From Scybalosoma faecavium (lineage in GTDB: Bacteria > Bacillota > Clostridia > Christensenellales > Christensenellaceae), in the NCBI GenBank assembly GCA_018716135.1, contig DVKG01000006.1, forward strand, positions 1 through 64,000: DNA of 64,000 bases, in the 5' to 3' direction. Positions 9,032 through 18,206 of this stretch are shown piece by piece (within the stretch, counting starts at the first letter, position 1; each line of letters starts with the position of its first letter). Made by a program: the position numbers and the translations under genes. The notes below the pieces were generated by a model, which ran no database searches, was not told where the DNA came from, and worked only from the letters and a program-made list of their open reading frames with translations.

Positions 9032-10828
9032 TTGAAGCAGTTAAAAAGCTACGAGCTGAGAGAACTATATCTCGAATTTTTTAAAGAACATGGACATACT
9101 GTCATACCCAGCGCATCGCTGATCCCCGAAAATGACCCGACGGTTCTGTTCACAACAGCCGGAATGCACCCTCTCGTACCCTATCTCATGGGCGAGAAGC
9201 ACCCCGCCGGCAAACGCCTGACCGATGTACAAAAATGCGTCCGCACAGGAGACATCGACGAAGTCGGCGATCCTTCCCACTGCACATTCTTTGAGATGCT
9301 GGGCAACTGGTCTCTCGGAGATTACTTCAAAAAGGAAGCCATAGCATGGAGCTTTGAGTTCCTCACAAGTGAAAAATGGCTTGGAATTCCTAAAGAAAAG
9401 CTCTACTTCACCTGCTTCGCCGGCGACGAAAACGCACCCAAGGACACAGAATCGCACGACCTTTGGGTTGCTCAGGGCGTAGACGAAAGTCACATATTCT
9501 ATCTGGGCAAAGAGCACAACTGGTGGGGTCCTGCGGGCATGACAGGTCCGTGCGGTCCTGACACTGAAATGTTCATCGACACAGGCAAAGAGCCCTGCTC
9601 AGACCATTGCGATCCGTCTTGCAGCTGCGGAAAATATCTGGAGATCTGGAATGACGTATTTATGCAGTACAATAAAAAGGAGGACGGCACTTTCGAGCCT
9701 CTTCCCGCTCCCAATGTCGACACCGGCATGGGACTGGACCGCACAGCCTGCATCCTGCAAGGTAAGGAGTCTGTTTACGACACCGACGTTTTCGAAGGAA
9801 TATTGTCAAAAATCGAAGCTCTATCCGGGAAGAAATACGACTCGGACGAGGAGACCAGGCGCGCATTTAGAATCGTCGCAGATCACATACGCTGCGCCAC
9901 ATTCATGATGGGCGACGAGAAGGGCATCACTCCCTCCAACACGGATCAAGGCTATATCCTCCGTAGACTCATCCGCCGGGCTATACGCTTCGCCGGCAAT
10001 CTCGGCATTGAAGAAGGCAAGCTGTGCGAGATATCCCGCCAGGTCATAGAGCAGTATAAGAAATATTACCCCGAACTGGAAAGCAACAGCGAGAAAATCC
10101 TTTCTGAGCTGAATCTGGAAGAAGAGCGCTTCCGCAAGACAATAAATCAGGGCATGAAGGAATTTGCAAAGCTCACAAAGTACCTAAAAGAACCCGTAAT
10201 CCCCGGCAAGAGCGCATTCAGACTCTACGACACTTTCGGCTTCCCGGTAGAATTTACACAGGAGCTTGCAGCCGAGCAGGGTTTCTCTGTCGATATGGAC
10301 GGTTATCATGAAGCGTTTAAAAAGCATCAGGAGAAATCTCACGCCGGCGCAGAGCAAAGATTCAAAGGCGGTCTGGCGGATACCGGAGAGCAAACGGCTC
10401 GACTCCACACCGCGACCCACCTCATGCTCGCAGGTCTAAAGAAGATTCTCGACCCGAATATCAGCCAAAAAGGAAGCAACATAACAGCGGAGCGCTTGCG
10501 CTTTGACTTCAACTTCCCCCGCCCTGTTACTAAAGACGAGCTGGCTCAGGTAGAAGCCTTCGTCAACGATGCTATTAAAGCTTCCGTCCCCGTGGTATGC
10601 ACTGAGATGTCTCTGGACGATGCTCGCGAGCAGGGCGCGACAGGTGTTTTTGACGCAAAATACGGCGACGTAGTCAAAGTGTATAACATCGAAGGATGGA
10701 GCAAGGAGATCTGCGGCGGTCCTCATGCAAGCAATACTTCCGAGCTCGGTACTTTTAAGATAAAGAAAGAGCAAAGCTCCTCCGCGGGCGTAAGACGCAT
10801 AAAAGCAGTTCTGACAAACGAACAATAA
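9032..10828 (+). CDS. alaS: Alanyl-tRNA synthetase, short form lacking the C-terminal C-Ala domain
   Basis: Charges tRNA-Ala and, through its editing domain, removes mischarged serine or glycine. The N-terminal catalytic core shows class II motifs (motif 2 region RTGDIDEVGDPSHCTFFEMLGNW, shown here by key residues R-T-G-D-I-D-x-V-G; motif 3 GMGLDR). The editing domain has the metal-binding HTATH and the C-x3-H of CGGPH, ending GVRRI. The product is 598 residues, whereas standard bacterial AlaRS is near 870, so the C-terminal oligomerisation/tRNA-elbow domain is absent. The stop codon is followed directly by a terminator, so this is the native end and not a truncation by the window. The usual CGGTH reads CGGPH. 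Start is TTG 9032 behind AGGAGACAG. Confidence 0.93.
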   Translation: MKQLKSYELRELYLEFFKEHGHTVIPSASLIPENDPTVLFTTAGMHPLVPYLMGEKHPAGKRLTDVQKCVRTGDIDEVGDPSHCTFFEMLGNWSLGDYFKKEAIAWSFEFLTSEKWLGIPKEKLYFTCFAGDENAPKDTESHDLWVAQGVDESHIFYLGKEHNWWGPAGMTGPCGPDTEMFIDTGKEPCSDHCDPSCSCGKYLEIWNDVFMQYNKKEDGTFEPLPAPNVDTGMGLDRTACILQGKESVYDTDVFEGILSKIEALSGKKYDSDEETRRAFRIVADHIRCATFMMGDEKGITPSNTDQGYILRRLIRRAIRFAGNLGIEEGKLCEISRQVIEQYKKYYPELESNSEKILSELNLEEERFRKTINQGMKEFAKLTKYLKEPVIPGKSAFRLYDTFGFPVEFTQELAAEQGFSVDMDGYHEAFKKHQEKSHAGAEQRFKGGLADTGEQTARLHTATHLMLAGLKKILDPNISQKGSNITAERLRFDFNFPRPVTKDELAQVEAFVNDAIKASVPVVCTEMSLDDAREQGATGVFDAKYGDVVKVYNIEGWSKEICGGPHASNTSELGTFKIKKEQSSSAGVRRIKAVLTNEQ

Positions 10829-10843
10829 TCGAATACCAAAATA

Positions 10844-10880
10844 AAAGACTAAGCCATAAAAAAGGCTTAGTCTTTTTGTA
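10844..10880 (+). terminator. Terminator of alaS, probably bidirectional
   Basis: AAAGACTAAGCC (10844-10855) pairs with GGCTTAGTCTTT (10864-10875), a 12-bp stem with eight-base loop and T-rich flank. The minus-strand flank is also T-rich, so it can end the ABC transporter transcript that converges here. Confidence 0.9.
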
Positions 10881-10890
10881 TCCACGTCCT

Positions 10891-12618
10891 TTACAGTCTC
10901 CACCTCGAAGATTTTGTCTGCAGTTCAACTAATCTGCGGTATATTCCGTTTTTACTCATTAGCTCCTCGTGGCTGCCCTGCTCTTCTGCCATGCCGTCAG
11001 ATAAAACTACTATTTTATCCGCTCCTGCGACAGTCCGCATTCTATGCGCAATTATAACGACTGTCTTTTCTTTTATTAAACGCGATAGAGCTGACTGTAT
11101 TAACGTTTCGTTCTCCACATCTAAGGATGCCGTCGCTTCATCCAAAAGTATTATGGGAGCATTTTTTAAAAATGCACGCGCTATTGAAATTCGCTGTCTT
11201 TCTCCGCCTGAAAGCGCGGAGCCATTCTCACCTATATATGTATTGTATCCGTCAGGCAGCTTTAAAGCAAATTCATCGCAGTTTGCCATCTTCGCAGCGG
11301 ACAGCACCTCTTGGTCTGTCGCATTTTTTCTGCCTATCCTAATGTTTTCCATTACAGTGTTGTTAAACAGCAGCACATCCTGAAACACAATTGAATAAAG
11401 CGACATCAGCGTTTCAGGATCTACATAAGCTATATCCATTCCGCCGACCGTTATTTTGCCTTTATCAATATCCCAAAACCTTGCCGCAAGACGCGAAACA
11501 GTTGTTTTTCCGCTGCCCGAGGGGCCGACCAGCGCTGTTACTTCTCCCTGCTTTGCAGTAAAGCTGACGTCTTTTAACACAGTTTCTCCATCTTTATATG
11601 AAAATTCTACATGCTCAAAAACAATGTCAAAGCCCTCGTTCGTCAGGTTTTCAGAACCTGTTTGAATTTCATGATACAGTATCTCATTCATTCTGCTTAT
11701 GTTTGTGCGAGTGGATATTACAGCTGCGAGATTTTGAAGCGCACCTTGCAGCGGGTCATACAATCTGGACGCCACTAGAAGAAACATAAAAAACGCCGCA
11801 ACACTCAGGCTGCCTCTTATCAACAGTCCGCCGCCAACGAGAGCAACGGTGGCTATACCCAATTTTAATATAAGCGTGGCAGATACTACAAAAGCAGCCG
11901 TTCCAAATTCGCTTATAACAGCCCTCTTTTCAACTTGTTTAATTTTTTTATTTAAGCCTTTAAGATATTGTGCCTCAGCATTATTAGATTTTAAATCTTG
12001 CACACTTTCTATGCACTCTTGAATACCGTCCGCACAAGCCATTTTCGCCTGCATAGACCTCCCGTTCAGCTTTTCCTGCACCTTAGCAGAAAAGCCCACA
12101 ACAGCAAAAGCCACAGGCAAAACCCATAACGCAGCAATCGCCATTCTCCAATCAAAGAAAAATAAACTTACAGCTATCAACACCGTAGACAAGATAGACC
12201 CGACTAACTCCGGTATAAAATGAGAAAACGCCGTCTCTAAATAAGTGCAGTCCGCCATTAACGTACTCGTAAGATCCGCCAAATCCTTTTTTCCGAAAAA
12301 AGAGAGAGGTATTTTGCGCAGACGTTCGGCAAGAGTGACACGTCTGACACCCGTTTCCTTATATGTTGCCAAAAAGGATGCGTTATACTGAAACCACGTC
12401 GTCACCATAACAAGCGCTATGCAAACCACGCAGCCTATGACATAAAACCAGATTCTTTCGCCCGCGCCTCCTTCAAGCAGATCGCATACCAAAAAATATA
12501 GCAATCCCACAGGAAACATAAAAGAAATATTTTGGAACGCACAGCAAACGCACGCCTTTATCAAATCCTTGGCTCCCTTTTCGGACAGAGCAAAGCTTTT
12601 TTGCAGTCTCGTTATCAT
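10891..12618 (-). CDS. ABC transporter, fused permease and ATPase, second subunit
   Basis: Half-transporter with six predicted membrane helices (about residues 15-300) and a C-terminal ATPase. Visible motifs: Walker A GPSGSGKTT, signature LSGGERQR, Walker B with catalytic Glu LLDEATASLD, and the H-loop IAHRM. It lies three bases after the other half-transporter gene and surely pairs with it as a heterodimer. Both are type IV exporter-fold proteins. The partner's Walker B/D-loop sequence resembles the Ybt/Irt subgroup that takes up ferric siderophores despite its exporter fold, so import of a metallophore or export of a drug are both possible. A TetR gene begins the operon. Confidence 0.9.
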   Translation of the reverse strand: MITRLQKSFALSEKGAKDLIKACVCCAFQNISFMFPVGLLYFLVCDLLEGGAGERIWFYVIGCVVCIALVMVTTWFQYNASFLATYKETGVRRVTLAERLRKIPLSFFGKKDLADLTSTLMADCTYLETAFSHFIPELVGSILSTVLIAVSLFFFDWRMAIAALWVLPVAFAVVGFSAKVQEKLNGRSMQAKMACADGIQECIESVQDLKSNNAEAQYLKGLNKKIKQVEKRAVISEFGTAAFVVSATLILKLGIATVALVGGGLLIRGSLSVAAFFMFLLVASRLYDPLQGALQNLAAVISTRTNISRMNEILYHEIQTGSENLTNEGFDIVFEHVEFSYKDGETVLKDVSFTAKQGEVTALVGPSGSGKTTVSRLAARFWDIDKGKITVGGMDIAYVDPETLMSLYSIVFQDVLLFNNTVMENIRIGRKNATDQEVLSAAKMANCDEFALKLPDGYNTYIGENGSALSGGERQRISIARAFLKNAPIILLDEATASLDVENETLIQSALSRLIKEKTVVIIAHRMRTVAGADKIVVLSDGMAEEQGSHEELMSKNGIYRRLVELQTKSSRWRL

Positions 12619-12621
12619 AAT

Positions 12622-14391
12622 TTACGCCTCCTTCTCCACTTTCCACTTTATAGACGTTTGATAGTTATTCCACATTTCACTGAAAAGCCCGCCTTTCTCA
12701 ATCAGCTCAGCTCCTCTGTCGTGCTCCGCTATTCTGCCTTCCTGCAGAACAAATATCTCATCCGCGTCTATTACCGTAGAAAGTCTATGCGCTATCATAA
12801 CCACAGTTTTTTCTTTAGCCAACTCTGCAAACGCAGCCTGCACCCTATTCTCATTGTCAGGATCTGAAAACGCTGTAGCCTCATCCATAATGACTATGGG
12901 GGCATTTTTTAGAATGACGCGAGCTATAGCGAGCCTCTGCATCTCTCCTCCGGAAAAGCGAGCGCCTGTCGTCCCTACTACAGTATCTACTCCATCCGGA
13001 AGCTTTTCTATTATATCCATGCACTGAGCGCTCTCCAGCGCATGCATCACTTCCTCTCTCGTCGCATCCGGCCTGCTCATACGCACGTTGTCCAGTACGG
13101 ACGCTTTGATTAACCTGCTGTTTTGAAACACAAACGAAACTGTATTCATCAGTTCCTCTTTGGGGATGCAGCGGACGTCTGCGCCTCCGATCAGTACCTC
13201 CCCTACCTGAGGATCAAAAAATCGCGATATCAAATTTGCAAGAGTCGTCTTTCCACCGCCCGAGGGTCCTACAAAAGCAGCCGTGCTGCCTGATTTTATC
13301 TTCAACGATATTCCATCTAAAGCATTTTTGCTTCCGTCATAGCTGAAAACAACATTCTTTAATTCTATTGAGCTGTCCTTCGGAGAACGCGCTTCTCCGT
13401 TCCGGCGCAGAGGCTTTGCTTTAAGCACGTTGTCAATTCTGCTCATTGCATCGTCAACTATCATTTTGTTTTCACTTTGGAACATTATCTTTGTCAAAGT
13501 AAGAGAGATTATCGGAGTTATAATTATATAGAATATTAAATTAAGCAGAAACTCTGTCGTCACTCCGGCAGACGTAAAGAAAAGCGCTCCTGCTGTTAAA
13601 AATGCGAAAACGCTGTTTATCGCAGTGGTATAAAACATCATAGGTTTACGAAGATCTAAAGTATACGCTATCGACCATTTACTGTACCTATCAATAGCAT
13701 TTTTGAACCTTTCGAACGAAAAAAACGTCTGTCCGAAGGTCTTGACTACCGGTATTCCTCTTACATACTCCACAGCCTCGTTAGACATATCATCCAGAGC
13801 ATCTTGGTAATCCTTCATCTTTTCACGCATTTTTGCTCCCGTCATGCTCGTCATGATTGCAAAACCTAATGCGACGGGCACAAGACTAAGAATCCCCAGC
13901 TTCCAATCAAACACAAAAAGAAGTATTATTAAACCTATCGGCGTCGCGACTGCGCCTGCTTTATCCGGCAGCTGATGTGCCAAATAGGTCTCTGTCGCCG
14001 CGCTGCATTCATTTACCGTCTTTCTCAGCTTTCCGCTGCCGAAGCTTTCGACAAATCCAAGCGGAAGCGTAACTATATTATTCATCATTTCACTTCTCAA
14101 ATTTGACTGCACTCTGAACGCCGATATGTGAGAGCACATTAATCCCGCTATATACACAAGTATGGCCGCAACCGCAAATATAACTGCCATCCAACCGTTA
14201 TGCGTTAGATTTTGTGCTCTGCTGAAATCAGGCATAACATCAAGCACCTCTTTAATTATCTCCCAGAGATACAAAAAAGGGACAAGCGCCGATAGTGCAC
14301 TCAACGCAGACAGCACCCACGAAGCGTATGTAAGATACCGATATGAACCCGCATATTGCATAAGCCTTTTCAAATTAGATTCCGTTTTCAA
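12622..14391 (-). CDS. ABC transporter, fused permease and ATPase, first subunit (Ybt/Irt-like)
   Basis: Partner of the neighbouring half-transporter, with six predicted membrane helices (about 20-310) followed by the ATPase. Walker A is GPSGGGKTT, the signature is FSGGEMQR (variant of LSGGQ), and the Walker B/D-loop reads IMDEATAFSDPDNE. The last sequence is close to the DEATAFADPENE that I associate with YbtP/YbtQ and IrtA/IrtB, siderophore importers with exporter fold. That points to iron-chelate transport but is an inference from one motif. No siderophore synthesis gene or binding protein is nearby. Confidence 0.9.
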   Translation of the reverse strand: MKTESNLKRLMQYAGSYRYLTYASWVLSALSALSALVPFLYLWEIIKEVLDVMPDFSRAQNLTHNGWMAVIFAVAAILVYIAGLMCSHISAFRVQSNLRSEMMNNIVTLPLGFVESFGSGKLRKTVNECSAATETYLAHQLPDKAGAVATPIGLIILLFVFDWKLGILSLVPVALGFAIMTSMTGAKMREKMKDYQDALDDMSNEAVEYVRGIPVVKTFGQTFFSFERFKNAIDRYSKWSIAYTLDLRKPMMFYTTAINSVFAFLTAGALFFTSAGVTTEFLLNLIFYIIITPIISLTLTKIMFQSENKMIVDDAMSRIDNVLKAKPLRRNGEARSPKDSSIELKNVVFSYDGSKNALDGISLKIKSGSTAAFVGPSGGGKTTLANLISRFFDPQVGEVLIGGADVRCIPKEELMNTVSFVFQNSRLIKASVLDNVRMSRPDATREEVMHALESAQCMDIIEKLPDGVDTVVGTTGARFSGGEMQRLAIARVILKNAPIVIMDEATAFSDPDNENRVQAAFAELAKEKTVVMIAHRLSTVIDADEIFVLQEGRIAEHDRGAELIEKGGLFSEMWNNYQTSIKWKVEKEA

Positions 14392-14424
14392 TTCGCTTTC
14401 ACTCCTTTAACGATAGTCATAGTG

Positions 14425-15060
14425 TCACTTTCGATTTTTACCTTCCCATTCCATACCAAACATCTTCTCCCATCCCGCGGTATAAAAACTGTGCAGCTGA
14501 GCCACATATTTTACAGCTTTATCTTTGGGCATATCGTGAACTACAATTTCAAACATACCTCCCAGCATTCCGCTCGCCACCATATGACAAAACTGCACGT
14601 CGATATCCGGGACATTGTACCCCAGCGAACGAAGCACGTTTATGAATTTATATGTCGATTCCACCTCCACTTCTACCATAGTATGTATAAAGTCAGCATA
14701 CGCCGTGCCTTCCGAGCAGCATATAATTAACTTAAAAGCTTCAAAATTTTTGTAAATATAATCTACAGTCCATTCTATACAATCTCCGGAAGCCGCTCCC
14801 AAATTTTCAGGTTGTTCTTCCTCCGGCAGTTCTTTAAATTCATCCTGAGCAGACATAAACCTTCCGAGCACGGCAGAAGCATGCTTTTCAACCAGAGCGG
14901 CAAACAAAGCCTCTTTGCTCGAAAAATATCCGTAAAAAGCCCCGGTTGTAACTCCTGCGTTTTTAGCTATTTTACGCAGCGACGCATTTTGAAAGCCTTT
15001 CTCTAAAAATTCTGTCTTTCCCGCTTCCAATATGTTTTGCAGAGTCGTAGTTTCATCCAA
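14425..15060 (-). CDS. TetR family transcriptional regulator
   Basis: N-terminal helix-turn-helix (about residues 8-55, with ASLRKIAKNAGVTTGAFYGYF in the recognition region, key residues T-x-G-[AT]-F-Y-x-[YH]-F) and a ligand-binding C-terminal part that is not recognisable further. The likely start is TTG 15060, six bases after GAGGTG; a GTG at 15069 is in frame but overlaps that ribosome site. The gene heads the operon with the two ABC subunits. A 13-bp-arm palindrome overlaps the -10 box of its promoter, so it most likely represses its own operon until the transported compound binds. Confidence 0.88.
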   Translation of the reverse strand: MDETTTLQNILEAGKTEFLEKGFQNASLRKIAKNAGVTTGAFYGYFSSKEALFAALVEKHASAVLGRFMSAQDEFKELPEEEQPENLGAASGDCIEWTVDYIYKNFEAFKLIICCSEGTAYADFIHTMVEVEVESTYKFINVLRSLGYNVPDIDVQFCHMVASGMLGGMFEIVVHDMPKDKAVKYVAQLHSFYTAGWEKMFGMEWEGKNRK

Positions 15061-15077
15061 TATTAGCACCTCATATT

Positions 15078-15139
15078 TATAATATAACAGCGTTACATAG
15101 CACTGTTATATTATAGTCATGACTAACTAATAATGTCAA
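15078..15139 (-). promoter_or_regulatory. TetR-ABC operon promoter with overlapping operator
   Basis: Minus-strand TTGACA (15139-15134), 18-base spacer, TATAAT (15115-15110). Perfect 13-base inverted repeats at 15078-15090 and 15103-15115 (12-base spacer) cover the -10 box and the start of transcription, a classic TetR operator position. The promoter spacer also contains a second palindrome, TAGTCATGACTA (15114-15125), discussed in the findings. Confidence 0.8.
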
Positions 15140-15172
15140 GCGTATTTTTGAGTTTTTTTAGAACAAACCGGC

Positions 15173-15212
15173 CTATTAAAAAACGCCCCTGTCAAATAAA
15201 CAAAGGACGTTT
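15173..15212 (-). terminator. Terminator of the Dabb-protein gene
   Basis: Minus strand: AAACGTCCTT (15212-15203) pairs with AGGGGCGTTT (15190-15181) using two G-U pairs, followed by six T. It lies about 30 bases past the Dabb gene stop. Confidence 0.65.
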
Positions 15213-15241
15213 CACGCTGCATATAATATATAGTTTTTAAA

Positions 15242-15535
15242 TTATACGTTATAGTCTCCTATATATCTGCCCGAAGCAGCTTCTTTCGCATATTCACGCA
15301 CGGCGAGATGTCTGGGATGAGCTATATACGCATCGAGAGCCTCTCTGCTTGTAAATACGCTGTACAGCGCGAGGATACCTTCCTCGTTAAACGCAGGCTC
15401 AACTTCAATATGAACCAAGCCTTCTATTTCGTTCTTCAGAGATTCAAGCTCAAATTTGATATGAGCGCAAGCCTCTTTGCGGCTTCCGTGGGCTGAGCTT
15501 TCTTTCATCTTCCAGAGTACGATATGTTTTACCAT
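15242..15535 (-). CDS. Dabb family protein (stress-responsive A/B barrel)
   Basis: A 97-residue protein with the ferredoxin-like dimeric alpha/beta barrel pattern: MVKHIVLWKMK at the start (the HIV[LM][WF]K signature), a Glu-rich helix, a central LYSVFTSREAL strand-helix, and the near C-terminal HPRHLAVREYAKE helix. Members are found in stress and in polyketide-like contexts; the biochemical role is mostly unknown. It has its own ribosome site and terminator, and no functional link with the neighbours is apparent. Confidence 0.85.
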   Translation of the reverse strand: MVKHIVLWKMKESSAHGSRKEACAHIKFELESLKNEIEGLVHIEVEPAFNEEGILALYSVFTSREALDAYIAHPRHLAVREYAKEAASGRYIGDYNV

Positions 15536-15574
15536 TTAATTTTAAATCCCCCTTATGTATTTTCAAGAGAGCAT

Positions 15575-15604
15575 AAAAACGCGGCGGCTTTTATGCCTGC
15601 TGCT
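15575..15604 (-). terminator. Probable terminator of lepB
   Basis: Minus strand: GCAGCAGGC (15603-15595) pairs imperfectly with GCCGCCGC (15588-15581), followed by GTTTTTAT. Two mismatches reduce certainty. Confidence 0.5.
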
Positions 15605-15617
15605 TTCTCTTTCTTTA

Positions 15618-16193
15618 TTATTGTTTTTCTATCGAGCCTATATCAGATACAGGCCAGATAATAAACATAGCATGACCAATTATCTCATCTTTTGAAATCG
15701 GTCCTACCATGCGCGAATCACGTGAGTTATTGCGATTGTCTCCCATAACGTAATAATATCCTTCGGGTACAGTATATTGCGCGCCGTCCCCTCCGTATCC
15801 TTCGCCCAGGTATTCCATATAGCTTTCTTTTATATAAGACTCGTTCTGTTTTTCTCCGTTAATATATAAACTGCCGTCCATAACGAGTACACTGTCTCCG
15901 CCAGTAGCCACTATACGTTTAACATAAGCCTTATTCCCGGAATCAGGATATTTAACAATGACTATATCTCCTCGATCCAGACCGGAATGCTTAGATATTT
16001 TTTCCACAAACAGATGCTGACCATCAACAAGAGTGTTATTCATGGATTCTCCATCCACTCTGACCAGCTCGAAAACAAACATTCTCAGGCAAAAAGCTAT
16101 TGCTAGTGCCGCTACGAACCATATCACCCAACTGCTGTCTTTTTTTTCTTTTCTCTTTACGATGTCGGTACTTTCTGCAACATGTTTCGCCAT
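15618..16193 (-). CDS. lepB: Type I signal peptidase
   Basis: Cleaves signal peptides from exported proteins at the outer face of the membrane. One N-terminal membrane anchor (about residues 20-42, WVIWFVAALAIAFCLRMFVF region) precedes the catalytic domain. The nucleophilic Ser is in DGESMNNTL and the general-base Lys in AYVKRIVATGGD. The C-terminal box MGDNRNNSRDSR completes the family signature. At 191 residues it is a Gram-positive Sip-type enzyme. The gene is preceded by DUF951 after 13 bases and probably shares its transcript. Confidence 0.95.
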   Translation of the reverse strand: MAKHVAESTDIVKRKEKKDSSWVIWFVAALAIAFCLRMFVFELVRVDGESMNNTLVDGQHLFVEKISKHSGLDRGDIVIVKYPDSGNKAYVKRIVATGGDSVLVMDGSLYINGEKQNESYIKESYMEYLGEGYGGDGAQYTVPEGYYYVMGDNRNNSRDSRMVGPISKDEIIGHAMFIIWPVSDIGSIEKQ

Positions 16194-16206
16194 ACTATTC
16201 CCTCAA

Positions 16207-16392
16207 CTATCTCCCTTCCACTACACGTTTCACACGTCGGACAAAGTCCTCATACGAAAGCATAACTATTCTGCCGCATCCGAGGCATTTTATCTTATAA
16301 TCCATTCCGGTACGAATAATTGTCCACTGTCTGCTTCCGCAAGGGTGCGGCTTTTTTGTTTCTACAACGTCGCCAAGTTTATATTCACTCAT
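16207..16392 (-). CDS. DUF951 family protein
   Basis: A 61-residue basic protein with the family pattern MSEYKLGDVVETKKPHPCG, then a C-L-G-C-G-R pair of cysteines that with the first Cys/His suggests a small zinc or nucleic-acid-binding fold. The ATG at 16392 follows GGAGGGAGT directly and matches relatives; a longer frame to 16419 lacks a ribosome site. Function is not established; members often sit near ribosome or translation genes. Here it precedes lepB. Confidence 0.85.
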   Translation of the reverse strand: MSEYKLGDVVETKKPHPCGSRQWTIIRTGMDYKIKCLGCGRIVMLSYEDFVRRVKRVVEGR

Positions 16393-16419
16393 ACTCCCTC
16401 CAGCCGACATATTTTGCAC

Positions 16420-16739
16420 ATTAAATGCATATAGTGTACTGCTGATACACCTTTTCTATTATACACCTACACATGAGAAAAATAAAGTGCCAGTTAATAT
16501 GCACACGCTGCATTTTATTCCCATTTATTATTTAGTAATGAAAAATTTACAAGTTTCCAACAAGCTCATACAATCCCGCTCGCCACAGGCTCCCAGCTGC
16601 TGCGAGAATGCGAGGCGTTATAGGTATTACTATACAGTATTCTTCCAAAAGTATTGATTTACTCAATGCTTTTTAGTATAATGAAAATGATCTTTAGTGT
16701 CTTTTTACATAGTAATAAGACACATTCAGAGTTTGAAAG
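16420..16739. other. Divergent intergenic region between DUF951 and murA
   Basis: Holds the murA promoter (below) and on the minus strand a perfect TATAAT (16463-16458) with a weak TTTATT 17 bases upstream that probably serves DUF951-lepB. No gene or stable hairpin was seen in the remaining 200 AT-rich bases. Confidence 0.5.
16654..16682 (+). promoter_or_regulatory. murA promoter
   Basis: TTGATT (16654-16659), 17-base spacer, TATAAT (16677-16682), about 66 bases before ATG 16749. Confidence 0.75.
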
Positions 16740-16748
16740 GTGATATTC

Positions 16749-18053
16749 ATGGACGAAAAATTAGTCATAAACGGCGGGAAGCGCCTCGTAGGTACAACTA
16801 CTGTAGGCGGAGCTAAAAACGCTGCTGTAGCCATATTGCCCGCTACTATTCTCGCACAGGACGTATGTGTCATAGAGAACCTGCCATGTATAGACGACGT
16901 GCGTATTCTGCTGAAAATACTGCAAAAACTCGGCGCAGACGTCAAATTCGACAAGACAACCGGCACTGCGCGCATAGATACATCCACTATCAACACAAGC
17001 GAAGTCATGATGGAACTGGCAAAAAAACTGCGAGCGTCCTACTATCTGGTCGGTGCTATGCTCGCCAGATTCGGGAAGGCTCAGGTCTTCCTGCCCGGAG
17101 GATGCACAATAGGGCAGCGGCCTATAGACCTGCACATAAAAGGTCTGAAAGCCCTCGGCGCAGATGTTTCTACTGAATTCGGCGCAATCGCCGCTGTCAC
17201 AGAGGGGCTCCACGGCGGCGAAGTATATCTGGATCAGGTCTCTGTCGGAGCTACGATAAATATAATGCTCGCAGCAGTAAAAGCCCCCGGCTCCACAACT
17301 ATCGTCAACGCGGCAAAAGAGCCTCATGTCGTAGATGTCGCAAACTTTTTAAACTGCATGGGCGCTAATATAAAGGGCGCCGGTACAGATACCGTACGCA
17401 TTAAAGGCGTCGAAGCTCTCCACGGATGCACATACAGCGTTATACCTGACCAAATAGAAGCCGGAACGCTCATGATCGCCGCCGCGGCCACTCGCGGAGA
17501 CGTTCTGATTCAAAATCTCATCCCCACACATATGGAAGCTCTGAGCGCGAAGCTTGTCGAAATGGGCGTAAGCGTGACTACAGAAGGCTATGACGCAATC
17601 CGCGTTAAAATGGACGAACGTCCGAAGCACGTGAACATCAAAACCCTGCCATATCCCGGCTTCCCCACTGATCTTCAGCAGCCCGCTACTGTACTTTTAA
17701 CTACAGCAGAAGGCACAAGTATGATCATTGAAAATATCTTTGAATCCCGCTTCAAACACATAGACGAGATTCGTAAGATGGGCGCAAGCGTAACAATAGA
17801 TGACAGAGTAGCAGTTGTCGAAGGCGTAGAGCGTCTGACCGGCGCTGATGTTCGCGCGACGGACTTGCGCGCAGGCGCAGCTTTGATTATCGCAGGACTC
17901 ATGGCGGAGGGCACGACCTGTATTTCTAACGTGAAATATATAGACAGAGGCTACGATCATATAGAGAACAAACTCATAGCCCTCGGCGCAGATATTAAGC
18001 GCGTCATAGAGACGCCGCCGGATGATTCCGAGCTGGATCTGGAGCTGGACTAA
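16749..18053 (+). CDS. murA: UDP-N-acetylglucosamine 1-carboxyvinyltransferase
   Basis: First committed step of peptidoglycan synthesis: transfers enolpyruvate from PEP to UDP-GlcNAc in the cytoplasm. The EPSP-synthase fold has the substrate motif GGAKNAA near residue 21, the catalytic and fosfomycin-target Cys in [13 protein letters not shown] (about residue 119), and LRAGAAL near the C-terminus. The family length (434 residues) fits. ATG 16749 follows AAAGGTGA; a GTG nine bases earlier overlaps that site. It is transcribed alone and ends in an unusually long hairpin. Confidence 0.96.
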   Translation: MDEKLVINGGKRLVGTTTVGGAKNAAVAILPATILAQDVCVIENLPCIDDVRILLKILQKLGADVKFDKTTGTARIDTSTINTSEVMMELAKKLRASYYLVGAMLARFGKAQVFLPGGCTIGQRPIDLHIKGLKALGADVSTEFGAIAAVTEGLHGGEVYLDQVSVGATINIMLAAVKAPGSTTIVNAAKEPHVVDVANFLNCMGANIKGAGTDTVRIKGVEALHGCTYSVIPDQIEAGTLMIAAAATRGDVLIQNLIPTHMEALSAKLVEMGVSVTTEGYDAIRVKMDERPKHVNIKTLPYPGFPTDLQQPATVLLTTAEGTSMIIENIFESRFKHIDEIRKMGASVTIDDRVAVVEGVERLTGADVRATDLRAGAALIIAGLMAEGTTCISNVKYIDRGYDHIENKLIALGADIKRVIETPPDDSELDLELD

Positions 18054-18087
18054 TTTTAGCAAGACAACAACATAACAAGACATAAAC

Positions 18088-18176
18088 GACACAAGTAGTG
18101 CTTTGCACGTAAACCTGATCACGGTAACTATGTTAAACCTCATCATGTTTCGTGCATTCGCTCTTGTGTCTTTTTT
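18088..18176 (+). terminator. Long rod-shaped terminator after murA
   Basis: Nested stems run GACACAAG (18088-18095) with CTTGTGTC (18163-18170), TGCACG (18104-18109) with CGTGCA (18151-18156), AAAC (18111-18114) with GTTT (18147-18150), and TGAT (18116-18119) with ATCA (18142-18145). Six T follow at once. The rod of about 83 bases with conserved-looking internal loops is far longer than a normal terminator. It may be only that, or a structured RNA acting on the next gene. I do not recognise it as a known riboswitch. Confidence 0.65.
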
Positions 18177-18206
18177 AACATTAAAACATTAAAGAAGGAG
18201 AAAACT

